DNA from: CAZRIE01 sp964600075
Lineage (GTDB): Bacteria; Bacteroidota; Bacteroidia; Flavobacteriales; Flavobacteriaceae
DNA length: 64,000 nucleotides
Assembly: GCA_964600075.1 (NCBI GenBank)
Contig: CAZRIE010000006.1
Location: 33,163 to 97,162, forward strand
Reading direction: 5' to 3'
In this document: one piece after another, positions 47,281 to 54,428 of the stretch
Layout of the letters: every line of letters starts with the position of its first letter
How positions within the stretch are numbered: position 1 is the first letter of the stretch
The notes under the pieces: model-generated
What the model was told of the DNA's origin: nothing
Databases searched by the model: none
The model's input: only the letters and a program-made list of their open reading frames with translations
Translations under genes and position numbers: made by a program

Positions 47281-47323
47281 AAAACAGGGAAAGCCGGTAT
47301 AGTATACCGGCTTTCCCTGTTTT
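47281..47323. terminator. Perfect 21-base hairpin terminator
   Basis: AAAACAGGGAAAGCCGGTAT-A pairs with its exact complement around one base. With A-runs and T-runs at both ends it can act on both strands; it ends the TPR-like gene. Confidence 0.9.
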
Positions 47324-47363
47324 AACGATACTATATTTTGAACAAAACTCAAATAATAAAAAA

Positions 47364-47422
47364 TGCAACCAAAAAGTTGCGTAATAAAATATATTGATTA
47401 TATTTGCAACCATATAGTTGCA
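47364..47422 (+). promoter_or_regulatory. Autoregulatory promoter and two ArsR operators
   Basis: Operator 1: GCAACCAAAAAGTTGC (47365-47380). Operator 2: TGCAACCATATAGTTGCA (47405-47422). Both share GCAAC-N6-GTTGC. The -33 TTG (47377-47379) is in operator 1 and the -7 box TATATTTG (47399-47406), after a 19-base spacer, touches operator 2. The downstream ArsR repressor is the natural binder. Confidence 0.75.
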
Positions 47423-47446
47423 TATTAATCTTTAAATATTTTAGTG

Positions 47447-47875
47447 ATGAAAGACGTAATTTCAAAAGAACACCTATTCGACCATACCATTGACAAGGTA
47501 TGGAATGCCATCTCAAAAGCGGAAGAAATCTCCGCCTGGTTTATCAAGGCCGATTTTAAGGCAGTACCCGGTTATAAGTATACTTTTACAGCAAGTGAAG
47601 AACAAGGTTGCACACAGATTACAGGTGAAGTAAAGGAAGCTAACCCCTATACGCTCATTTATACGTGGATCGTTCAAGATACCGATACCGAAACTACTGT
47701 AAAATGGACGCTAGAAGATGCCAAAGGTAAAACCAAATTATTTTTGGAACATTCGGGCATATCAAATTATCCTGGCGATACCGCTATAAAAATGTTTGGT
47801 CATTTTGGCGCCGGATGGGAGAATTGTATCAACCTACTTACCAAATACCTAACCCAGGAAGTACATGCAGGATAA
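47447..47875 (+). CDS. AHSA1/SRPBCC-domain protein
   Basis: About 142 residues. Start ATG 47447 (GTG 47444 is in the same frame). START-like helix-grip: HTIDKVWNAISKAEEISAWF near the N-terminus, TWIVQDTDTETTVKWTLE, and the terminal helix KMFGHFGAGWENCINLLT. Overlaps the ArsR gene by 11 bases; this pairing is common, and the regulator controls it. Substrate unknown. Confidence 0.85.
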   Translation: MKDVISKEHLFDHTIDKVWNAISKAEEISAWFIKADFKAVPGYKYTFTASEEQGCTQITGEVKEANPYTLIYTWIVQDTDTETTVKWTLEDAKGKTKLFLEHSGISNYPGDTAIKMFGHFGAGWENCINLLTKYLTQEVHAG

Positions 47876-48188
47876 AATAACCAGAATTCTAAAAGCCATT
47901 GCCGACCCCACGAGGCGTGAAATTTTTCACGCCTTGGTCGTAGCGGCTACGGCATTACCCATTACTCAAATTTCGGCCCATTTCGATATCAGTCGACAAG
48001 GGGTGACGAAACATATAAAAACGTTGGAAGATGCAGGCTTGGTCCAAATCAAAAGTGAGGGACGCGAGCGTTTCTGTTATGCAGATGCCAAACCGTTGCA
48101 AGAAGTCAACCAATGGCTCAAGTTTTACGAACAGTTTTGGGGTGATGCCCTGGGCAGTTTGGGCACTTTTTTAGATACGAACTCGTAA
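47865..48188 (+). CDS. ArsR-family transcriptional regulator
   Basis: 107 residues, winged helix: RILKAIADPTRREIFHALV, ISAHFDISRQGVTKHIKTL (recognition helix) and EDAGLVQIKSEGRERFCYAD (wing). No cysteine pair for metal sensing at the usual sites. It is the second gene of the pair and very likely represses the shared promoter at 47364-47422 (inference from the operators). Confidence 0.92.
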   Translation: MQDKITRILKAIADPTRREIFHALVVAATALPITQISAHFDISRQGVTKHIKTLEDAGLVQIKSEGRERFCYADAKPLQEVNQWLKFYEQFWGDALGSLGTFLDTNS

Positions 48189-48191
48189 GCT

Positions 48192-49283
48192 TTAGGATTT
48201 TGCAACAGACTTTACCGAAATGAATCGGGCGAGACCGTTTACTGCTTTTTCTGTATTATTTTTAAATATTCTTTTAACAAAAAGTGCCATGAGCAATTTT
48301 TTTAATAGGGATTTGGCTTCCCAATAGCTCTCAACTTTCAGCTTGCACTCCGTTTCGGATATGGGCGTAATCACATAGAATTGATACAATTTATCCACCG
48401 GAGGGGGGCTGGTGGTCATCTCTCCGTATACGTATTGGTTTGGCCCGACATCTTTTGTTACCGTTACGAAGTTCAAATGTTTCCCATTTATCACACATAG
48501 GTGCTCGGTACCCAATCGGGTGACCTCGTTCTCATTATACTCAAATTTATCCACTCCTTTTACCCAATGATGTCGAAAGGAATAGTTGGATACGTATTCT
48601 AACAACATAACCGCCGAAATCGGAATTTCTTTCTCAACAATCAATTGCGGGTCGCCTTTAAAGGTAACGAAGTTGCCCTTTGAAAATGTATTGATGTTGA
48701 GTTTAGACTGATCGATCAACGAAAAAATATAAGCTATCTCTTTACCATCGTACAAATCGTTACCTTCCTTGAACCTAAAGATTTTACTGTAATAATAGAT
48801 AGGCAACTCGATAGCACTCGCCAACGGCTTACTTACCAAAGCATAATTTTCACTATCGATTGAATTTTTGAGTAAGCGATGGGCTTCGATGACCTGTTTT
48901 CCAAAAGGTTTTCGGTTACCTTGAACTTCAATAAATTGTAATTCACCACAATGGGCAACAATTTTCAATTGGAGCTCCGGGGCCGTGGCACATGCATGAC
49001 AAGGACAGATTCTATTCTTTTCCAACAACTTCAGATGGCTGTAAAATGCTGTAAACATGGTTTCAATTTGCGCCAGCAACTTCTCTTGAGAGGGTATCTC
49101 TCCCTCTTTGTAAAAGAAAAGCGCATCTCCTTCGATTTCTGCAAGCTGCAAATCTTGTGTGTTCGCGGCAATTAATACTTCCAACAATTCCGCAATTACA
49201 TGCTGACTATGCTCTACCTCTGTAGTTTGCACGAATTTGGTAAATCCTGAGATATCGGGAATGAAAAGAAGTGATTTTGACAT
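48192..49283 (-). CDS. DUF2652 protein: cyclase-like domain fused to SRPBCC-like domain
   Basis: 363 residues from ATG 49283; the upstream extension to 49316 is not family-like. N-terminal adenylate-cyclase-like region (about 1-170): LLFIPDISGFTKFVQTTEV, GDALFFYKEG, with a CPCHACATAP cysteine segment. The C-terminal half (about 215-363) has helix-grip features (EKEIPISAVMLLEYVSNYSF). The cyclase-like part keeps D-I-S-G-F and E-G-D-A but lacks obvious complete catalysis residues, so enzymatic activity is uncertain. Convergent with the ArsR gene, 3 bases between stops. Confidence 0.75.
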   Translation of the reverse strand: MSKSLLFIPDISGFTKFVQTTEVEHSQHVIAELLEVLIAANTQDLQLAEIEGDALFFYKEGEIPSQEKLLAQIETMFTAFYSHLKLLEKNRICPCHACATAPELQLKIVAHCGELQFIEVQGNRKPFGKQVIEAHRLLKNSIDSENYALVSKPLASAIELPIYYYSKIFRFKEGNDLYDGKEIAYIFSLIDQSKLNINTFSKGNFVTFKGDPQLIVEKEIPISAVMLLEYVSNYSFRHHWVKGVDKFEYNENEVTRLGTEHLCVINGKHLNFVTVTKDVGPNQYVYGEMTTSPPPVDKLYQFYVITPISETECKLKVESYWEAKSLLKKLLMALFVKRIFKNNTEKAVNGLARFISVKSVAKS

Positions 49284-49355
49284 AGTTATAAAATTGGTCA
49301 AACCAAACCTGGGCAATGTACATGTATTGAAAGAACACGGTGAGGCAAAATTTTT

Positions 49356-49850
49356 CTATTCCTCCAATATCAATTTGGTATCCAACGTATTGTTCACGAT
49401 AACGTTGAACTGGTTGCGTAAGGCATTGTAAGCTTCTAGCATCTGTAGCACAGACTCTTGGGGATCTATCCTATAGATCAAATCGCCCTTCACCTTTAGC
49501 ATATAGGTCTTAAATACTTTTTGACGGCTCTTTACTTGAGGATTATCGAATTTTTCGGGATATGAAGATTCTGCCAAAGCCTTTTGCATTTCGATTAGAT
49601 TTTCGATTATCAAACTCAAGTCTTCTCGGTTCTCGACCGTGTAGAGTGCATCAAAGCTGTTTTCAAAGTCATTGTATTCGGGCCAATTGTTTAAAATAGT
49701 TTGCGCATTCGCTTTGATAGCCAACTTTTCAGGCCACTTTTCGGTGGTAATCACATAGCCTGAAGTACCGTTCACGACCACCTCACCTTTTTTTTCTTTG
49801 CAGGATATGGATACAAGAAAAATAACACCAAAAATTAACAATCTTGCCAT
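49356..49850 (-). CDS. Unknown lipoprotein
   Basis: About 164 residues from ATG 49850 (a further ATG at 49865 is possible). Lipobox ISCKE near residue 17 after FLVSI. Mostly helical afterwards: MQKALAESSYPEKFDNPQVK, SRQKVFKTYMLKVKGDLIYR. No family recognised. Separated from the DUF2652 gene by 72 bases and divergent from the dehydrogenase gene at 49916. Confidence 0.6.
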   Translation of the reverse strand: MARLLIFGVIFLVSISCKEKKGEVVVNGTSGYVITTEKWPEKLAIKANAQTILNNWPEYNDFENSFDALYTVENREDLSLIIENLIEMQKALAESSYPEKFDNPQVKSRQKVFKTYMLKVKGDLIYRIDPQESVLQMLEAYNALRNQFNVIVNNTLDTKLILEE

Positions 49851-49915
49851 AGGGCGAATGTACAAATTTTGGAAACAGTTATCTTTACGCCATTATTCAT
49901 TTTAACTTCCTTTTA

Positions 49916-50854
49916 ATGCAAAAATCCATTCTGATTCTTGGCGCGTGCGGCCAAATAGGTACCGAACTGACTTATGCACTACGGGATAAATATGGAAATG
50001 AAAACGTGATTGCCAGTGACATTCGTGAAGGCAATGAAAACCTGATGGACTCCGGTCCTTTTGAAATTCTTGATGCTACCGATTACGATGCCTTAGAAGA
50101 AGTCGTGGCCTACTATGATATCAGTGAAGTGTACCTCATGGCGGCGATGTTAAGTGCAACTGCCGAGAAGTTTCCAGAACGGGCTTGGAACCTCAACATG
50201 AATTCGCTTTTCAACGTATTGAACTTGGCTAAGGAAAAAAAAATAGAAAAAATATTTTGGCCATCTAGCATAGCTGTTTTCGGCCCGAATACCCCAAAAA
50301 AAAATACGCCCCAAAATACCATTACCGAACCCAGTACGGTCTACGGCATTAGCAAGGAATCGGGAGAGCTTTGGTGCAAATACTATTTTCAAAAATTCGG
50401 GGTAGACGTGCGAAGCATTCGCTATCCAGGCCTGATAAGTTGGAAAACCATGCCAGGTGGCGGTACTACCGATTACGCTGTCGAAATATATCATAAAGCA
50501 CTATCGGATAAGAAATATACCTGTTTTTTAAAGCGGGATATCGAACTACCCATGATGTTTATGGACGATGCCATTCGAGCAACTTTACAACTAATGGATA
50601 CCGATAGTGAGAACGTTAAAATCCGTTCGTCCTATAATTTGGCGGCCATGAGCTTTACAGCTTCGCAAATCGCGCAAAGCATTCAAAAACACATTCCGGA
50701 TTTTGAAATTACCTATGAACCTGATTTCAGACAGGCGATTGCCGATTCGTGGCCCAGTAGTATTGATGACTCCCGAGCACGAAAAGATTGGAGCTGGAAG
50801 GCGGACTTTGATTTGGAGAGGACTACGAAAGAGATGTTGCTAAATTTGAAGTAA
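49916..50854 (+). CDS. L-threonine 3-dehydrogenase (SDR/epimerase-like type)
   Basis: 312 residues. Extended SDR fold: Rossmann GACGQIGTELTYAL (residues about 8-21), AAMLSATAEKFPERAW, SSIAVFGPNTPK, and the YGISKESGE catalytic Tyr-x3-Lys. The sequence MPGGGTTDYAVEIYH is characteristic of the Bacteroidota threonine dehydrogenases that oxidise L-threonine to 2-amino-3-oxobutyrate with NAD. Single gene. Confidence 0.88.
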   Translation: MQKSILILGACGQIGTELTYALRDKYGNENVIASDIREGNENLMDSGPFEILDATDYDALEEVVAYYDISEVYLMAAMLSATAEKFPERAWNLNMNSLFNVLNLAKEKKIEKIFWPSSIAVFGPNTPKKNTPQNTITEPSTVYGISKESGELWCKYYFQKFGVDVRSIRYPGLISWKTMPGGGTTDYAVEIYHKALSDKKYTCFLKRDIELPMMFMDDAIRATLQLMDTDSENVKIRSSYNLAAMSFTASQIAQSIQKHIPDFEITYEPDFRQAIADSWPSSIDDSRARKDWSWKADFDLERTTKEMLLNLK

Positions 50855-50862
50855 TATTTTTA

Positions 50863-51116
50863 TCAAATACTAAACCGCAACTTCTTCTCGATAGCCATAA
50901 TCATGGTATTCACGATATCCTTGCCCGTAGGGTTTCCAGTTCCTTCTAGTTTTGGAGAAGAATTGACCTCTAATAAAAGGCAGGGCTTTATTGGAACGGA
51001 TGATATCTACCCCGGCAACGGCCAAATTCAAAACCTTAGCTGCCTTTTGGGTCAATTTCCCTTCTTCAGAAGTTATTGTTCTAATGGACGCCTTCCTCCC
51101 AAGTTCAATTGAACGC
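50863..51116 (-). pseudogene. 3' part of a rimK-like gene, frameshifted
   Basis: Minus strand from about 51116: RSIELGRKASIRTITSEEGK...AAKVLNLAVAGVDIIRSNKALPF, then the frame shifts by one base and continues LLEVNSSPKLEGTGNPTGKD, IVNTMIMAIEKKLRFSI to the TGA at 50863. This is the C-terminal ATP-grasp end of ribosomal protein S6 modification/alpha-glutamate ligases, without the N-terminal two thirds. Confidence 0.75.
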
Positions 51117-51141
51117 ATGGCAAAAAAGACAATTTTGACTT

Positions 51142-52116
51142 CTAAATGCTAAAAGCCTTTCGTAATAAATCATAACTCTTTGGTACGGCGGTCTCGGAAT
51201 CTTCTTTTCCTTCCATTTCCAAAGATACATAGCCAGTAAAATTTGCATTGCGCATTATTTTGGCAATACGGTCATAATCAAGATTTAGATCATATACCTC
51301 ACCACCACCATAGTACGTTTTTGCCTGAATGATATCTGCAATTGGCATCAATCTTTCTAATTGTGGATATGGGTCACCGACAAAATTTCCAGTATCAAGA
51401 TTTAAGCCCATTGCCGGTGACGATGCCAATGCATTATAAATTTCTTCAAGATAATCGATATTGGAGGAGAGTCCCCAATGGTTTTCGAGACAAAGGGTCA
51501 CCCCTGCTTTTTCGGCTTCCATCAAACATTCTTCCATACTATCTATAACCCATTGAATTGCCTCTTTATCGGTATATCCCGAAACGGGTTTCTGAATTCC
51601 CGTTTCATAATAATCCGGGGCCCTTTCTCCAGCCCAGCTTCCTGTGTTCATCCGTATGGCGGGAATACCCATCTGCGTTGCAAGTTTGATACATTTCAAT
51701 GTGTGTTGCACATGCTCCTTTCTTTTTGATGCATCCGGTTCTACAAAGTTTTGATGGATCGATAAAAATGGTAGTGATAATCCCCTGTCAAATGCCATTC
51801 TTTTAAGTTTGTTCATATACGGTATCGTTTCATTCTCCATTTGGCGATGTAGAATTTCTACACCATCGAAACCGATACGTGCGGCATTTTCAATAACCTT
51901 TTCGATGGGGTATACGACCGGGTCAAAATGCCAATATGAGTAGGTTGATACGATGAGTCGAATGGGCTGGAAGGACGACATTTTTTTGTTTGGTTCATTT
52001 TGGGTATTGGCCATCAGGGAGGGAGCGACCATGGACGCGGCTCCTAATACCGCGGCATTCTTTAACCAATTTCTTCTAGATGAATGCGCGTCGTTTTCTT
52101 TTAATGGAGTTGTCAT
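51142..52116 (-). CDS. Xylose-isomerase-like TIM-barrel sugar phosphate isomerase/epimerase, Tat-exported
   Basis: About 324 residues from ATG 52116; the longer frame to 52224 lacks family sequence and starts inside a rimK remnant. Tat signal SRRNWLKNAAVLGAASM near residues 13-29. AP-endonuclease-2 type barrel: ENAARIGFDGVEIL, LSIHQNFVEP, CLENHWGLSSN and MGLNLDTGNFVGDP, with acid and His metal ligands. Such proteins act on sugar or inositol keto compounds; the next genes include an inositol dehydrogenase-like enzyme, so the two may share a pathway. Confidence 0.82.
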   Translation of the reverse strand: MTTPLKENDAHSSRRNWLKNAAVLGAASMVAPSLMANTQNEPNKKMSSFQPIRLIVSTYSYWHFDPVVYPIEKVIENAARIGFDGVEILHRQMENETIPYMNKLKRMAFDRGLSLPFLSIHQNFVEPDASKRKEHVQHTLKCIKLATQMGIPAIRMNTGSWAGERAPDYYETGIQKPVSGYTDKEAIQWVIDSMEECLMEAEKAGVTLCLENHWGLSSNIDYLEEIYNALASSPAMGLNLDTGNFVGDPYPQLERLMPIADIIQAKTYYGGGEVYDLNLDYDRIAKIMRNANFTGYVSLEMEGKEDSETAVPKSYDLLRKAFSI

Positions 52117-52224
52117 GAGTATAGATTTAAAATTAAAAAGTTTATTTTTTAATTGTGGGTTTTTTTGCTTGTTGGCAACATAATCATTAGGCAAGTCTAT
52201 CTTATAAAGATAACAATTCCCCAT

Positions 52225-52310
52225 AAATACTAAACCGCAACTTCCCTTCGATTGCCATAATCATGGCATTAGTGATATCCTTGCTCGTAGCGTTTCATTT
52301 TTACTGTTAT
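52225..52310 (-). pseudogene. Second rimK-like 3' remnant
   Basis: The minus strand reads SKDITNAMIMAIEGKLRFSI, the same C-terminal end as the 50863 remnant. Positions 52225-52295 match 50865-50935 along their length, with about ten differences by eye. It borders the start region of the isomerase gene. Only about 25 codons remain. Confidence 0.65.
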
Positions 52311-52513
52311 TTTCACGAACCTACTTTTCGCAGATAGTTACAGAAATATCTCTAGTACGATAGATTATATGAAAACAAAAAACAAGGCCGCAAATACAAA
52401 TTATGGCAAAAGAAAAATCAACAGGTTTTTGGAACCATTTTCAAAATCAAATTTTACCATAACCCATTCATTTTTAGATTATTAATTATATATTTATAGG
52501 CAAAACCTAAAAT

Positions 52514-53221
52514 ATGAGGTTACAGAACACTTTCGTATATTTTATCTTATTGTTTTTTTTGGGAATTGTTGGCACTACATCCGCTCAAATTGATGATGGA
52601 GTTTATATTTCAAATGTTGACAATCTGCGGCACGAACTGAAAATCGAGAACGATTATTTCATTCATTCGGTATATTCGGAAGCACCGGCAAAATTTGCAA
52701 AAACTGTTGGTGGCTTTTTCACCATGAAAAACAATACACTGAATGTAAGGTTGGAATTCAACTCAAACCATGAAAATGATGGTGTTACTGAATTGTCGAT
52801 CCCAATTTTAAGGGAAAGGGATAAACTGATTTTCAAGACCGAACCTGAATTGGTCTTTTTGCAGGCGAAATCTTTGGGGCAAGACCTAGACGGCGCATGG
52901 CTCTTTGCTACCAGAGGGCCCGACATGGGGCAAGAACGGCGGGGCGAAGAGAACCCTAGAAAGACCTTGAAATTTCTGTTCGACAATCGTTTTCAGTGGA
53001 TTGCCTATAATACCGAAACCTTTCGGTTTCATGGCACGGGAGGTGGTTCTTTTTCTTCAGAGGATGGTAGCTATAATGAAAAAATCGATTTCTTTTCTAA
53101 AGACGATTCCCGTGTAGGGGCTACTTTGACATTCGATTATGAAATCAAAGGAAAGGACTGGCACCACACTGGAAAGAACAGCAAGGGCGAGCCAATGTAC
53201 GAGATTTGGTCGAAAAGGTGA
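52514..53221 (+). CDS. Exported protein of unknown function
   Basis: 235 residues, signal peptide (about 1-24, ending SAQ). Beta-rich: DDGVYISNVDNLRHELKIEN, KLIFKTEPELVFLQAKS, and C-terminal WHHTGKNSKGEPMYEIWSKR. No known domain recognised; similar proteins in Bacteroidota are labelled membrane or secreted protein. ATG 52514. Confidence 0.6.
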   Translation: MRLQNTFVYFILLFFLGIVGTTSAQIDDGVYISNVDNLRHELKIENDYFIHSVYSEAPAKFAKTVGGFFTMKNNTLNVRLEFNSNHENDGVTELSIPILRERDKLIFKTEPELVFLQAKSLGQDLDGAWLFATRGPDMGQERRGEENPRKTLKFLFDNRFQWIAYNTETFRFHGTGGGSFSSEDGSYNEKIDFFSKDDSRVGATLTFDYEIKGKDWHHTGKNSKGEPMYEIWSKR

Positions 53222-53289
53222 GTTGGCAGTAGTTAGCGGTACAAGAAATAAACTCCCAAACAAATTTACCCATAAACCCATCCAACATC

Positions 53290-54291
53290 CTACTCAATTC
53301 GAATCGGCCGATTTTCTCTCAAAGAAGTATACGCAGCTTCCGCAATAACCATAGCCGCGATGCCGTCTTCGCCATCGACAGGCATCCGTTTTGACTCACG
53401 GATGGCCGTTATAAAATCTTCCATTTCCTTCAAATAGGAAATCTCGTAGCGGTCCATGAAAAAGTTAAGGTTCACGTCCGAAGAAGTTCCTTTTTCATCT
53501 ACACTATATACGTTGGTTTTGTACGGGTTTTGAATCTGCAACATTCCTTGGGTCCCGAAAATTTCCAACCGTTGATCATAACCATAAACGGTTTTCCTAC
53601 TGCCCTCGATCACCGCTTTGGCACCATTTTCAAAACGGAGCAACACCATCGCCGTATCGATATCGCCCACTTCACCGATAGCCGGATCGATAAGGCAATC
53701 TCCCGTAGCGAAAACCTCTACGACTTTACTACGCATAATGAATCGTGCCATATCAAAATCATGAATGGTCATATCGCGAAAGAGTCCGCCCGATTCCTTC
53801 AGGTAGGCTACCGGTGGAGGTCCCGGATCGCGGCTAATGATATGAAGACTTAAGGGTTTCCCAATATGGCCGCCGGCAACCGCCATTCGCACTTTGGCGA
53901 AATCGGGATCGAACCTTCTATTGAAAGCCACCATCATCGACACCTTATGTTCCTTTGTTTTTCGAACAACTTCCTTGGCCCTGTCCAACGACATATCAAT
54001 AGGTTTTTCACAAAAAATGGCCTTCCCCGCTTCAGCGGCCCGAATGGCATAATCAGCATGTGTGGCACTGGGCGAGCAAATAAGAACTACATCGATTTCC
54101 GGATTATCAAAAATAACAGCGACATCATCGGATAATTGTTTCACCCCAAACTTAGCGGCAAAGTCTCGACCCTTTTGTGACGGATTTACAACGGCCATCA
54201 CTTCTACATCGTCGATTTTAGCGCTTAGATTCTCAAGGTGAATCCGCCCTATTCGACCCATGCCGATAATACCTATTCTAATTGTGTTCAT
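53290..54291 (-). CDS. Inositol 2-dehydrogenase-like Gfo/Idh/MocA oxidoreductase
   Basis: 333 residues, no signal. Rossmann GIIGMGRIGRIHLEN (residues about 7-21), FCEKPIDMS (Lys of EKP), and SGGLFRDMTIHDFDMARF, the D-x-x-x-H pattern of the catalytic Asp/His, all as in IolG. It oxidises myo-inositol or a related sugar. Divergent from the cytochrome cluster at 54429. Cytoplasmic. Confidence 0.87.
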   Translation of the reverse strand: MNTIRIGIIGMGRIGRIHLENLSAKIDDVEVMAVVNPSQKGRDFAAKFGVKQLSDDVAVIFDNPEIDVVLICSPSATHADYAIRAAEAGKAIFCEKPIDMSLDRAKEVVRKTKEHKVSMMVAFNRRFDPDFAKVRMAVAGGHIGKPLSLHIISRDPGPPPVAYLKESGGLFRDMTIHDFDMARFIMRSKVVEVFATGDCLIDPAIGEVGDIDTAMVLLRFENGAKAVIEGSRKTVYGYDQRLEIFGTQGMLQIQNPYKTNVYSVDEKGTSSDVNLNFFMDRYEISYLKEMEDFITAIRESKRMPVDGEDGIAAMVIAEAAYTSLRENRPIRIE

Positions 54292-54396
54292 AGTCTAAAA
54301 GTAACTATCATCTCTCAGTATTCCAAATACATTGATAGGGTAAAAAAAGTGCAGATACGGGCAATTGAAAGGGTAGAATATGATGATTATAATAGC

Positions 54397-54404
54397 TATA
54401 TTTG
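54397..54404 (+). promoter_or_regulatory. Candidate -7 box of the cytochrome cluster
   Basis: TATATTTG, 25 bases before ATG 54429. A TTG (54365-54367) is 29 bases upstream, too far for the usual promoter. Confidence 0.3.
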
Positions 54405-54428
54405 AGAGTACTTCTAAGAATAAACTGC

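Noticed and set aside
47281..47323. Long perfect inverted repeat as the end of a mobile element
   Set aside because: Position just after a gene, nearly no loop and T/A-runs at the ends make a terminator the simpler reading.
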